Of a stretch of DNA of 64,000 bases, positions 42,674-52,494 are shown piece by piece. Position 1 is the first letter of the stretch; each line of letters starts with the position of its first letter. Source of the stretch: Septoria linicola (taxonomy: Eukaryota; Ascomycota; Dothideomycetes; Mycosphaerellales; Mycosphaerellaceae). Position numbers and translations under genes: made by a program. Where the stretch lies: NCBI GenBank assembly GCA_024114885.1, contig CP099432.1, positions 1 through 64,000 on the forward strand. Direction: 5' to 3'. The notes beneath the pieces are model-generated. The model searched no databases and was not told the origin of the DNA. It saw only the letters and a list, made by a program, of their open reading frames with translations.

Positions 42674-43744
42674 ATGCTTCGCCCATCGACCTCGTCACAG
42701 CGACGCAGCAGCAGTAGCAGCAATAGCAATATCAGAAACAACATCTCTTCTGGAATGACTGGTCGCCAACCTCGGCCAGTACGCTCGACGCCAATGCTTC
42801 GCTCGCAGTATACTCCACCTCCTGCTCCTGGCCGCAACCCACCTCGCTTCGAGACTCTTGGATCGCAGCACACTCCTCCGGAGACAGGCAGCAGTCTTCC
42901 AGCACCCTTCGACTACAGCCTAGCAGCAGGAGAAGGAGATGTCTTCGTGCCTCCACTGCCATTGTCCAGCAACACCGACATTGACACCGCTGTATCGGCT
43001 TCTTTCCAGGGTATTCATAGTGATGGCGACGGCTGCTTACCTTCATCATCGCAAGGAACACTGCACAGTTCCCCCTGCCCAGCAATGGGCGACAACGACT
43101 TGGCCTTCTTGAACAGCATGATCGACATGGACAGCAACATCTTCGACATGGACAACTGGTCTGATCCATCTGCCTGGCTCGATCTTCCTCAGCAGTATCC
43201 GGCCTCGTCAAACTCGCCCATCCTGCCTTCCTCCAGCCCCCTACCAGGCCCTCCACCAGCAATACCACAGCCTCGATTTCTCCCAGTTTCCGCACCTTGT
43301 CGGATGCATCTCCCTCAGCAGCCACAGTGCTTGCAGTACTCTTCACGTCTACTGGATAGGCGTACCAATGACCAGCATCGCCACTCCGCTGGCGCATCCA
43401 AGCAGCAGCAGCAGGACAAGTTCGCCGCGCCACAGTTGACTGGGGTGTCGTGGACATTCATTGTGACCACATCCGCTCAAATGGCGTTGTTGAGTCGAGA
43501 GTATGATGAGCGATCTGCCTCGTCTGCGTCCTCGTCCGCCTCTTCAACTTCGTCGTCCTCTCGTTCGGCTGGTCGATCTGGCCTTGCTGCTTCGGGCGGT
43601 CGCAAGGGCAGGGTTGGTAGAGGTGGAAATCAAGGGCATGGAACCGCAAGTGAAGGCCGAGCGGTGAATTGGTTGGAGGCCAAGTTGAAGGTGCTTGCGG
43701 AGGAGCGGTTGAGGAGGTTGGGAGTGGAAGGGGTGAAAGGGTGA
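42674..43744 (+). CDS. Low-complexity Ser/Pro-rich protein (356 aa)
   Basis: The frame is open from 42,665, but the first ATG is 42,674 (MLRPSTSSQRRSSSSS). Residues 1-60 are Ser/Asn/Arg-rich; 60-190 have Pro and an acidic-hydrophobic patch (DLAFLNSMIDMDSNIFDMDNW, shown in part) that resembles activation-domain composition; about 195-215 are Pro-rich. A short hydrophobic LTGVSWTFIVTTSAQMAL segment precedes a Ser and Gly/Arg (RGG-like) tail. No DNA-binding domain is visible, so a transcription-factor role cannot be claimed. Codon bias toward C-ending codons in the middle supports real coding. Confidence 0.6.
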   Translation: MLRPSTSSQRRSSSSSNSNIRNNISSGMTGRQPRPVRSTPMLRSQYTPPPAPGRNPPRFETLGSQHTPPETGSSLPAPFDYSLAAGEGDVFVPPLPLSSNTDIDTAVSASFQGIHSDGDGCLPSSSQGTLHSSPCPAMGDNDLAFLNSMIDMDSNIFDMDNWSDPSAWLDLPQQYPASSNSPILPSSSPLPGPPPAIPQPRFLPVSAPCRMHLPQQPQCLQYSSRLLDRRTNDQHRHSAGASKQQQQDKFAAPQLTGVSWTFIVTTSAQMALLSREYDERSASSASSSASSTSSSSRSAGRSGLAASGGRKGRVGRGGNQGHGTASEGRAVNWLEAKLKVLAEERLRRLGVEGVKG

Positions 43745-44205
43745 GGGGAGGTGGGAGTGGAGGATATGAAAGATGGTAATGGAGTTGATTGAGGGGAGTG
43801 GAGGGAGTCAAAGTGGGATGAAATGGGATGGGATGGGATGGGATGTAGGAGAAAGATATGCCCGCGGGAAAGATAGGGATGGAGATGGTAATAAAGCAAA
43901 GACGAAAGCGAAAAGGGCCTGAAAGGAGGGAATAATAACAAGTCAAGTGAGGAGAGAGGTGTACCATCGAACATTGAGGAAAAATCCAGTGGATGCAGAC
44001 AAGGATTGAGGAGCTCACAGTTTGATCAGCTCCCCACTTGGCTGGAAGTGGTCAATGGCATTGTTGGTGAGGCAGAGGTGGACATATAAACGATTTCGAA
44101 TCGTGTGAATAGAAGTCTGAAAGTACAAAGAGATGTGTGAGAAGACAAGTCTGTAGGATCTACTTAGCTTTCCGAGCCACCAGTATGTAGACAGCGCCAG
44201 AGTAA
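43745..44205. other. Intergenic, with GGGAT repeats
   Basis: Convergent gap between the plus gene ending at 43,744 and the minus gene ending at 44,206. GGGATG pentamer runs at about 43,814-43,846 are G-quadruplex-capable. Pyrimidine-rich frames on the minus strand here are composition artefacts. Confidence 0.6.
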
Positions 44206-45591
44206 TCATGCACCACGGACCGAATGCCGCTCCAGCTCCGCCATCTTACTCCGCCAGCGCTTCTGGGTCGTTGGACTCCACCGCCCCACCGGCGCTCCGG
44301 CCATGATCCAGTTCTGCTTCGCAATGCGGACAGGTTCCATGGCGGCGTCAAACGTGGCCAGCACATGCTGCGCGGCGTCTGCGGGCAGACATGTCTGTTG
44401 CGCTCGACAGTGGCTCAGCGGGTGCTGGATGCCATGTGAGAAGATCGTGTCGGCGCGCACGTGGCCAGTTGGCGTCCACTGCGCAGCGAGGGTCTGCAGT
44501 GTGAGATCGGTGTGGGGACAGGAGGAGGAGGAGGAGTTGCGGGCGGTCATGTAGGCGGTGAGGAATGGCGCAACCGGCGAGGCATCGAGAACGTCGCTGA
44601 GGACGTGGCGGGCGTGGTCGTGCCGTGCATCGTGCGCCAGATACGCCGTCAGCCAGCCCGACAGCGGCAGTGCGCGGTGCAGTGCGTGGCGGACGGCGAG
44701 GTAGAGCTGCAGCGCAATCGCCGTCGAGGACGGAACATGTGCCAACATCGCGTCAATATTGTCGATGGGGAGGACTCGTCGCGGCTTCGGCCCGAGCGTG
44801 CCAACCGAGTCCGCCAGCTCCGTCACGTGCGCATGCGTTTCGTCGAGCACATGCACCACGCGCCCCTGTTCCCATCGCGCCAACCCGTCGAGCGCATTGT
44901 GCATTATCAGCGTCAGTCTTCGTGCTGCTGCCGTGTCATCATCACCCCCTCCCCTCCCCCTCCCCATTCCCCTCCCTATCATCTCCGCCTGTGCCCGCTC
45001 CAATGCAGTCGCATTCCGCGCACAGCGAGACGCCACCAGCGTTGCTGATGACGACGATAACGATGATGAGATTGTCCCCTCCACGGCCCGCCACGTCTTC
45101 TCGTCGTACAGCATATCGCGTGTCAGCGCTGCATTGCAATACACCGCCCGGAGCGTGCCTCCCGTCTGCGGCGTAGGTGCAACTCGCACAAATGTGGCTT
45201 CGATGCTGTGTGCCATGGCCTCGTATGCAGCGTCGAATGCTGCTTGTGCTGCGGGTGCGGCGGGCATGACAGCGTCCATGACCATCTCATCTGCCACGAC
45301 AATGGCGAAGCTGGCACTCATCATGGCTGTAACGTACAGCAGGACAGTGATGAGCAGCGAGATGAGATGAATTGTTGCAGAGCGTCGTCGAGCTGCCATG
45401 TGGCGAGTTGCTGCAGATGCGGCCATTGCTAGAGTCACCAGCGCAATCGTTGCCGGAGCGGACCACAACATGGAGATGTACGTACAGCGCAGCAGCCAGA
45501 TGAGTAGTGGCCGGCAGATACGGCCATGTTTGAGGATCGCAACGGCCAGTACAAGTGTAAGTGGAGTCAGAATGCGAATTATCAACGACAT
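44206..45591 (-). CDS. Multi-pass membrane ORFan (461 aa)
   Basis: ATG 45,589-45,591. Three, perhaps four, hydrophobic helices lie in the first 100 residues (about 4-20, 28-41, 44-60 and 74-98), separated by short basic loops (HGRICR, RHMAARRRS). A large soluble C-terminal part of ~360 residues follows, with an Arg/Gly/Asp insertion (RGMGRGRGGGDDD), a His-rich segment (AHDARHDHARHVL) and several Cys residues (SSSSSCPH, HCRAQQTCLP) that could form disulfides in a luminal or extracellular setting. No family recognised. The 3' ends of this gene and the 42,674 gene face each other across about 460 bp. Confidence 0.7.
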   Translation of the reverse strand: MSLIIRILTPLTLVLAVAILKHGRICRPLLIWLLRCTYISMLWSAPATIALVTLAMAASAATRHMAARRRSATIHLISLLITVLLYVTAMMSASFAIVVADEMVMDAVMPAAPAAQAAFDAAYEAMAHSIEATFVRVAPTPQTGGTLRAVYCNAALTRDMLYDEKTWRAVEGTISSSLSSSSATLVASRCARNATALERAQAEMIGRGMGRGRGGGDDDTAAARRLTLIMHNALDGLARWEQGRVVHVLDETHAHVTELADSVGTLGPKPRRVLPIDNIDAMLAHVPSSTAIALQLYLAVRHALHRALPLSGWLTAYLAHDARHDHARHVLSDVLDASPVAPFLTAYMTARNSSSSSCPHTDLTLQTLAAQWTPTGHVRADTIFSHGIQHPLSHCRAQQTCLPADAAQHVLATFDAAMEPVRIAKQNWIMAGAPVGRWSPTTQKRWRSKMAELERHSVRGA

Positions 45592-46198
45592 GTCTGGCTA
45601 TGGAACTGGACAAGCACGATAGCTGTGGTACTGCATTAAACAGACAGACAAGAATCGAACAGCGGTTGGTATGAACAAGTAAGAGCAGGGCCACGCAATG
45701 TCGAGCATGTTCTTTGCCTTCTCCTACTCATCTTCTCCTCCTCTGTTTCTTTCTTGCTCATGTCAAAGCCAAAACTTCTCTTCTCTGCATGGATTCTGCC
45801 GGCCAGCCAGCCAGCGAGCCAGTCCGCGAGCCCGTCCGCGAGTCAGCCCTCTCGCAGCAACCGAGCGTACAAACATTGACCTTGCAGCAATCATGCTCAC
45901 CAGCATTTGCCGAACAAAGAAACTCCAACAGACGAGAAAGCCCGAGACTACGAACCCAACAGATCGATCATTCCGCAGGGCAAAGACCAGACATCAAGCA
46001 AGCAAGCTACTCTCCAACCCTTCATACCCGCCCATCACACCTTAAGACCTCCAGCCTCAAATCAACAGAGAAAACAGCTGGCCAGCCCAACCCAAATCAT
46101 CCAAAGAAGAGCAAACAAACGACCCCCTCCTCCCCTCTCATCACCCAAATCTCGCGGTCCGATGACCGCACATACCCTGCAGAACCCGAAGCGCCTGG

Positions 46199-46200
<2 letters not shown>

Positions 46201-46248
<48 letters not shown>
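46201..46248. repeat. TC dinucleotide tract
   Basis: About 22 uninterrupted TC units. Confidence 0.95.
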
Positions 46249-46475
46249 TCAAGACAGATTGCAGCTCGCTCGCTTCATTCATCAATGTCATGTTCTCGTC
46301 GTGTACGGCTGCCCGACGCCTTGGATTCGCTTCAGTTCAATTCAGTCAATTCAGTTCAATCTGGCTGGGTTCGATTCGATTTGACTCGATTGGGTCCGAT
46401 CCGATTACGTCCGGTCATTTCGAGTGGATTCGATGGGTGGAGAAACGAGAGGAAGAGGAAAAGAAGAGGAAGATA

Positions 46476-46502
46476 TCAGTCAGTCAGTCAGTCAGTCAGT
46501 CG
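46476..46502. repeat. CAGT tetranucleotide tract
   Basis: Six to seven CAGT units. A GAAG repeat lies shortly after (about 46,572-46,592). Confidence 0.9.
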
Positions 46503-46758
46503 ATCAGTTCGTTCGAGCATCGGACAGTCGAAACTTGGACCTTTTTCACAACTCAGGACACAAGAAGAAAGAGAGAAGGAAGGAAGGAAGGAAAGTCTTG
46601 GTCGGAGGTATGCAAAGTAGGTAGTGCATGATAGACACAGTTCAGGCAAGACATCGTATCGCATCACATGGCATCGCATCCTACTACATCACATCGCTGA
46701 GCAGGAATTGTGAGAAAACATGGAGAATAAGAAGCTGTGTTTGCATGGCTGGCGAAAT

Positions 46759-46852
46759 ATCTGTCGGTCTATCTATCGGTCTGTCTGTCGGTCTGCCAGT
46801 CTATCTGTCCGCCTGCCTGCCTGTCTGTCTATTTGCCTGCCTGTCTGCCTCA
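46759..46852. repeat. CTGT/CCTG tetranucleotide-rich tract
   Basis: Alternating TCTG, TCGG, TATC and CCTG tetramers over about 90 bp. Confidence 0.85.
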
Positions 46853-49800
46853 TGGACACTAGTTCTGCAGGCTGATCGGTTGTTGCAGCAAGTTGAATGC
46901 CTTGGGCGATGACCAGCCGGCGCAGGCCTCGGACTTGCGGAGGAGGAAGCTTGTAGCTGGTATACCATATCGATGACGCTCGCGGGCCAGAGGATGTGAT
47001 GACGCGAGAACTTGTTTGCTCATGATACTGTCCCTCGGAGGAACTCTGTGAGGCCAGCCAAAGTGATTCGATCAGAATACGGCAGAAAGCGGAATGGACC
47101 GTGACCAGGTGGTGATCGTTCGCCTTGCCCATCAACTTTATCGTGCCGAGTGGCTAGTGCGACAGACAGACTGTTGCTCTGGTTGCTAGCTCGTGGTGAT
47201 TACCATCTGTAAAGCTGTCAAGATGAATGACTTCGGTCAATGTGATTGCGGTAGAGTGCTCTGCAAGGGTGAAGCAGACCTCGATCAACGTCAGGCACAG
47301 GTGTGGCATACCTACAATTGCAGACTTGGTAAGCTACGTGATCTCGTCTTGTTCTGCCATTTATCGAAGAACATGTAGCGCATGTCCATCGCGCATGCTG
47401 TCGCGATAGCAGGCAGTCAGTCAATGGGCACCGAGAATATGATTCCGTCTTGAAAGGTGGCATCTCCGCCTACTACACACTCACTACGATGTGATCCTCG
47501 ACCATAACCATGATCAAAATGATACAGGCTCGCCGACGGGCGGAAAAGCAAGCTTCGCGAGTCGATCCGGCCCACCTGTCGTAGATCGGATGCTTGTCCA
47601 GACCTGGAGCGGTAGGAGATGCAGTGTGACCGGCATCATGATGAAACTGAACGAGTACCGTTGATGTTGATGCAGCAGTATAGGCACGCTACTGAGCAGC
47701 TGCGGCCCATGACAAGACTTGCGCTCATCTCATCCCTGCTTGACAGTTTGTGTGGTTGTGGCAATGTCCGATCTATCCTTGACTGATCATCACCGCAGAA
47801 ACCGCTCGTTTCTTGCTCGTCTGGCCTCCAGAGAAGATAATATGGTGAGTCCTAGGCACCAGGGCTGCAAGAAGCATCTCTCATGCTCGGATTCCAGCAC
47901 AGCGGGTCAATGGAAGCTTGTCGAGGCCGACGCTTGAAGCAGATGAGTCCAGGCAGAAGAGGCGACGGTCCTGCAAAGCTTCCGGGCACTCTCAAACGGA
48001 CCAGGCGGATGCTTCTATGCCCAACAGGGTCAATGCCGCAAGAAGCAAGTTAGTGAGGCACAGGTTTCCTGATCTCGTGATCACACATGCATAAGGCCGT
48101 CTCCAGCCGGTGGAACACCTCGCCGATCGTGAAATTCCACAACGCCACGAATGAAGATCCAGCAGGCTGTCCCATCGCAAGCTGAGTGCATTGTTGAAGG
48201 TCAGATCGCAGCGAGATTGCCTCTTTCCCGGATAAGCGTCTCCGCTGTCAATGCCCCTATGATACTCGTGTAAGAATCTTAGCGGCGGAGTCGGAATCGC
48301 TCGCACGAGAAGCCATGGTACTCTCATGGTCATAGCCGGTCCTAGGTGATCTCGGTGCAGGCTTCTAGATGCTGCAAGTGTTCGGCACCTCTGCAGTGCT
48401 AGATGCGTACATGCAACGAGTCCATTGGTAGTCATGAGTTCGTTTGTCTCGGCGTGCTTGTGCGGAAGCGCTGTAGCTGTCCTCCTTCAGCATTATAACA
48501 CTTCTCCAATATACTCCGAGAAGCAGACTGGACAGTAAGTAGCAGGACGAGCCCTTTGTTAGTGCTGGATGTATACGGAGGAAGCCGCTTCGATGGCAAA
48601 TCAAGACAATAGAGGCCTCTGGCAAGGCAATGCGCTTCCCATGATGGCACGGCGAGCGGCGGAGACCAGTCATGTCTGTCCACGCGGTGCCGATCTTATG
48701 CGCCAATATAATCATGAACTCAGGAGTGAGATCTGGCGTTGTGTCTTCCCGCGTCGCCTGTTTCTTCACACGATCTCAAGCTTCCGATGTCAAACCTGCG
48801 CTCTCTTTCCCACGTGGCCAGCAGGTAGAGTATCTTCGCACATCTACTGCGCACACCCTAGCGGCGACAGTCGTGCTTATGCTTCATGACCAGTATCACA
48901 CTGCCGGAAGTCGAATAGCAGAGCTTCAAGCGTCTTTACTGTCTGCCTTGAGAGATGTTGAACGTGTCCATAGTGAAGTTAGAGGTCGAGTTGACATTGT
49001 ACCAGTGATGATGCTAGGACGCCTCTCTAATCTGCTCTTCTAGAATGACGCTATCCTCTGTAGCAGTACGTCGTGGTAATCAGGGACTCGCTTCCAAATA
49101 CAGAGTCGAGGCTGTGCTTTTGAGCAGTGAGTGCCGGGTTTACCGAAGACTTCCAACCTCATCAGGTCTCGTTTCCGGGCGGAGGAGAAGAACCTGAGGT
49201 AGCATTCGATTTGCAGGAATCGCGAACTATAAATTGAATCGTGGACGGGGCTATCGATCGAATAAGCCAGGAGATGCTCTGCACTTGTTTTTCTGACCTT
49301 GGAAGTCGCTTACTTGGGGAGGAGACGAGCAAAGATTTTGGTACAAAGCAAGTCAGAGGTAACACTAGAGGTAGCGGCAGTATGACTGGGAAAATAACCT
49401 GTTATCGCCCAGGTAGGGACCTGAACTGTAGTAGAAACGGTGAGTTCAACCGGGCTTAACTCAGCACTAATAAGGACTTGAGGCGCTGAGCACCTAGCTG
49501 TCCTATTCGTGAGGAGACGAGCTGCTACAGCAATGCTTCACCATGCTTGGGGTAATACTTGCGCAGGATGCTTCGGCTTGACAGTCCCCTCTTTTGCATA
49601 AGTCGAAGATGGCATTAATGACATGCAATGTAGTCTCGTCATCGCGTTCGACTACGGTCTTTGTTCAGCCGGGCTGCACAAACCACCGAGCAGTCGCGCT
49701 GTGTGAGTTGACAGCTGGGGTATCGTCAATCTGTACCTGCAGCGTGAGGTGACCTTTCTGAGCCGCCTGGACCAAGAAGGCTGAGGTGCGAATGGGAGTG

Positions 49801-50814
49801 CGGTGGTGTCCAGCCTGTGGCCACAGCTTGTCGCCAATGCAAGTTCGGCCACTAGTGGCGGCCTGGTCGTGCTCGGGCCCTCTTGAACCTGCGATAGGAG
49901 CGCGTAGCCGCGTCAAGTAGAACAAATCTGCGCTTGTAGAGCATGGGTTCGGGTGTGATTTTGGGATGTGTAGAAGGAGGTAGAAGGTGTGAGGACATGG
50001 TCTTGGTCGAGCCAATTTGATCCGTGCCTAAGAAGCCGCCGTTGAACGCTTCTGTCACGAGGATATCGTAGTTGTATAAGTCCACGGCGGCGGGTTACGC
50101 GACAGACTCGGACTCATATCTCCACTGCCGCCTTAGACTTGCTGTCGGAAAGCGGCGGTGAAGAAGCCAGGCCGATTATTGATTGATCAATTGATGGGCA
50201 GATTGTAGCTCGAGCTCTGCCGGCGTGCCAGGTACATTTGTGCAGGGAATTTCAGCTCGAATTGCTGCGCGAAGAGCCACGTCAGCTAGCACAGCTCCAC
50301 TTCCATTGTTGGGAACGAGGCGAAATGACCTTACCGATCGAGGCCGCACTGAGCTCGCGGCGAGCGTTGGAGGGTTCAGGCTGCTCGTCCTGTAAAGATA
50401 TCCTTTGGGCTATCGAGATATATGTGGATCGCCATGTCGCTGACGAAGAGGTTGACGAAGCACAAGACTCTGACAGGCAGGGGTTGTTCTCGAGGTTCAG
50501 TAGCTTGTACCGGACTTGTCGAGGAAGCCCGATCGATAGAACAGTAGTGTCAGTAGCCACCCCTTAGCCTACAGAGCGTAGCGGCTGCGAGGATCTCCCA
50601 GATTTGTTCTGTCAGATGTCGAGGAGACCTGCACTTCCTCCGACCTGGCGAACTCGTACCATGGCCAGACCACGTAGGTATCATGCCGAACAACTCACCA
50701 TTCCAGGCTCGAACGGCAGCCACGGAGTTCTGCACGACACACCGCAGACATAATCTCCCGCAGACACGCGCTACTTCATCGACTATGACACCAGCTCGCC
50801 GCGTTCAGCAATCC

Positions 50815-51499
50815 CTACAGCCCGTGAGCAGCAAGCGTGGCGCTGACTTTGTCCACCAGCTCGGCGTGGATGTCGGTGAGTTGGTGAAGGAAGTGGTGCG
50901 AAGGATTGGTGGCTGATGAAGAGTCGCTCGGTGGCGAGGCGGGGGATTTGAGCATTTGGTAGGGTGTCGAGGGTGTCGGTGGCGGAGGAGGAGATGAGGC
51001 ACGCGAAGTCGGCGTTGAAAGTGGTGTGCGGTCATGATGGTCTGGTGCAGAATGGCGTCGTCGAAGGTGGCGGCTTCGAGGTGTGGTGGTGTGACCAGAC
51101 ACGCGTGTTGGGGAGACGCGTCGCTGAGGGACTTCGGCGTCTGGCGGTTCAAACGCCGATGAAGATGCCGAGGGCGGGTGGTGTGAAGAAGAACAGCACC
51201 GACTGAGCATCGTTTCCAACGAGCGCCGCCGATTCGCATCATGCTGTCGCTGGGTGTGCAGGGCCGCCATCAGTTGTTTGAGCATGTGTTCCAGCACCGC
51301 TTGTCTGTTGCGCAGCGCCGCTACTTCTGTCCGCAGCTGCAACAGAGCATGCGCTTCGTGTGAAGATGACATGTCGTCTTCTCCCATTTCCCACCCAATC
51401 TGTTGGTCCGAGTGTGGTACTGAAGGTGGTACTGATGGTGAGTTTGTCGACCTTCCTCCTGCAAACGGACAGCGTTGTCTCCTCTGACGGGCCTGACAT
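50815..51499 (-). CDS. Coiled-coil/Ser-Pro-rich protein (about 210 aa, one intron)
   Basis: The preferred model starts at ATG 51,499 (MSGPSEETTLSVCRRK). It removes a 52-bp intron at 51,400-51,451 (GT..CAG, with a CTCAC branch-like site) and continues in frame as IGWEMGEDDMSSSHEAH to a stop at 50,815. The 5' splice site, GTCGAC, is weak; an unspliced alternative starts at ATG 51,387. After the start there is a leucine heptad coiled coil (LLQLRTEVAALRNRQAVLEHML), shown here in part, then a long Ser/Pro/Arg linker (HRRRHSAP, TPLSTPTSRASSPPPPPTP) and a short C-terminal helix (HQLTDIHAELVDKVSATL). It is divergent from the coiled-coil gene at 51,605, with only 105 bp between starts. Confidence 0.6.
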
Positions 51500-51604
51500 G
51501 GCACGTGAGCACCGGCAGCCATGGCGACTGTGTAACCATCATCAGATTAATATCTGGTCCTGACATCCTCTTCCCGAGCCACTCTCTTCCTCATACCCGC
51601 CCCG
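51500..51604. promoter_or_regulatory. Short bidirectional promoter region
   Basis: The 105 bp separate the start codons of two divergent coiled-coil genes, so any promoter must be shared or overlap. No specific element was recognised. Co-regulation is inference. Confidence 0.4.
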
Positions 51605-52258
51605 ATGGACGCACTACCTCCGCCACCTGTCGACGACACAGACGATGACATGATGTCGGATATGCACCGCCAACAGTACCACATCGCCCGCCGACGGTCC
51701 AGCCTCGACGCCTGGGACAAAGCACTCCACGAACAAGCATGCCGGCTTCAACAAGACCAGCAGGACCTCGATGCCAATACCGCTCGTTTCCGCCACACCA
51801 TAGCGGTACACGCGCGAGAGCGAAAACAGTTCGAAGACTACACTACGCCTGTCCTCTCTCAAACTACCACCAATCGTGCCCGGACACAAACACCATCAAC
51901 GCCGCGGCCTGTTGCCAGGTCAGAAGTGAAAGATGCAGCTACACAGACGACGACAGCAGCGATGCCTGCCAGCCCAAAATTGTACTCCACGAGCCAAGTC
52001 AATGCCATGCTACAGGACCATGACCGTCACCTACGGAACGTTGTGGTGGAAGAGGTGCAGAGGCTGGTTCTCGAGAGTCAGCACAAGATGGAAGGACTGC
52101 ATCGAGAGTACTGCGATCGGCTGACAGAGTCCACCACAATGTCGCCAGTAGCTCCTCGTCATGCTACCAAAAGAACCCGCTTGTCTGACGAGCTGGCCTC
52201 CATGTCTGACACTGCGTCCGTAACGCATGGGACTGGGCGAGTGAGATGGTCACAATAA
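51605..52258 (+). CDS. Coiled-coil protein (217 aa)
   Basis: ATG 51,605 (MDALPPPPVDDTDDDMMSDM). An acidic start is followed by a charged helix (about residues 22-75; HIARRRSSLDAWDKALHEQ, LQQDQQDLDANTARF), a Thr/Pro linker and a second helix (about 125-175; VNAMLQDHDRHLRNVVVEEV). The tail has a basic KRTRLSDEL motif. The pattern of two helices and a disordered linker resembles its divergent partner at 50,815-51,499. The next gene (52,495) follows 236 bp on in the same direction and is also coiled coil. Function unknown; hetero-oligomerisation with its neighbours is a reasonable guess only. Confidence 0.7.
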   Translation: MDALPPPPVDDTDDDMMSDMHRQQYHIARRRSSLDAWDKALHEQACRLQQDQQDLDANTARFRHTIAVHARERKQFEDYTTPVLSQTTTNRARTQTPSTPRPVARSEVKDAATQTTTAAMPASPKLYSTSQVNAMLQDHDRHLRNVVVEEVQRLVLESQHKMEGLHREYCDRLTESTTMSPVAPRHATKRTRLSDELASMSDTASVTHGTGRVRWSQ

Positions 52259-52494
52259 TCGCAAGCAGGTCCGGACGTGCTTCAATGCAGCCAACGCTTC
52301 CACATCCAGTGGTTATGCTTGAAGAGTCGGCGCGAACGTTCGGCCAGTGTCCGAGACTGTAGTGGAAAGCAAAGCAAAGCAAGCAAGCAATCAAAGAGCC
52401 ATATGCTTGGGAATCGTTCCAACACGGCCAGTTCTGACCCCCATTGCGCGCTTTCTGTTTACATCTCCCTCCTACTTCTCCAGTTCCTACTGCT

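Larger units (their letters stand above)
45592..50814. other. Gene-poor, repeat-bearing interval
   Basis: No supported gene in 5.2 kb. Overlapping frames at 45,698-46,631 run through TC and CAGT simple repeats and mostly lack ATG. Frames at 48,672-49,043 (ending in a helical AELQASLLSALRDVERV segment), 49,665-50,085 (minus) and 50,238-50,567 are conceivable small or decayed genes, but I cannot support them. Confidence 0.45.

Noticed and set aside
45714..46631. Open frame of 305 codons with a signal-peptide-like start
   Set aside because: It begins with TTG, not ATG, competes with equally long frames in other registers, and runs through TC and CAGT microsatellites. Its openness is a composition effect.
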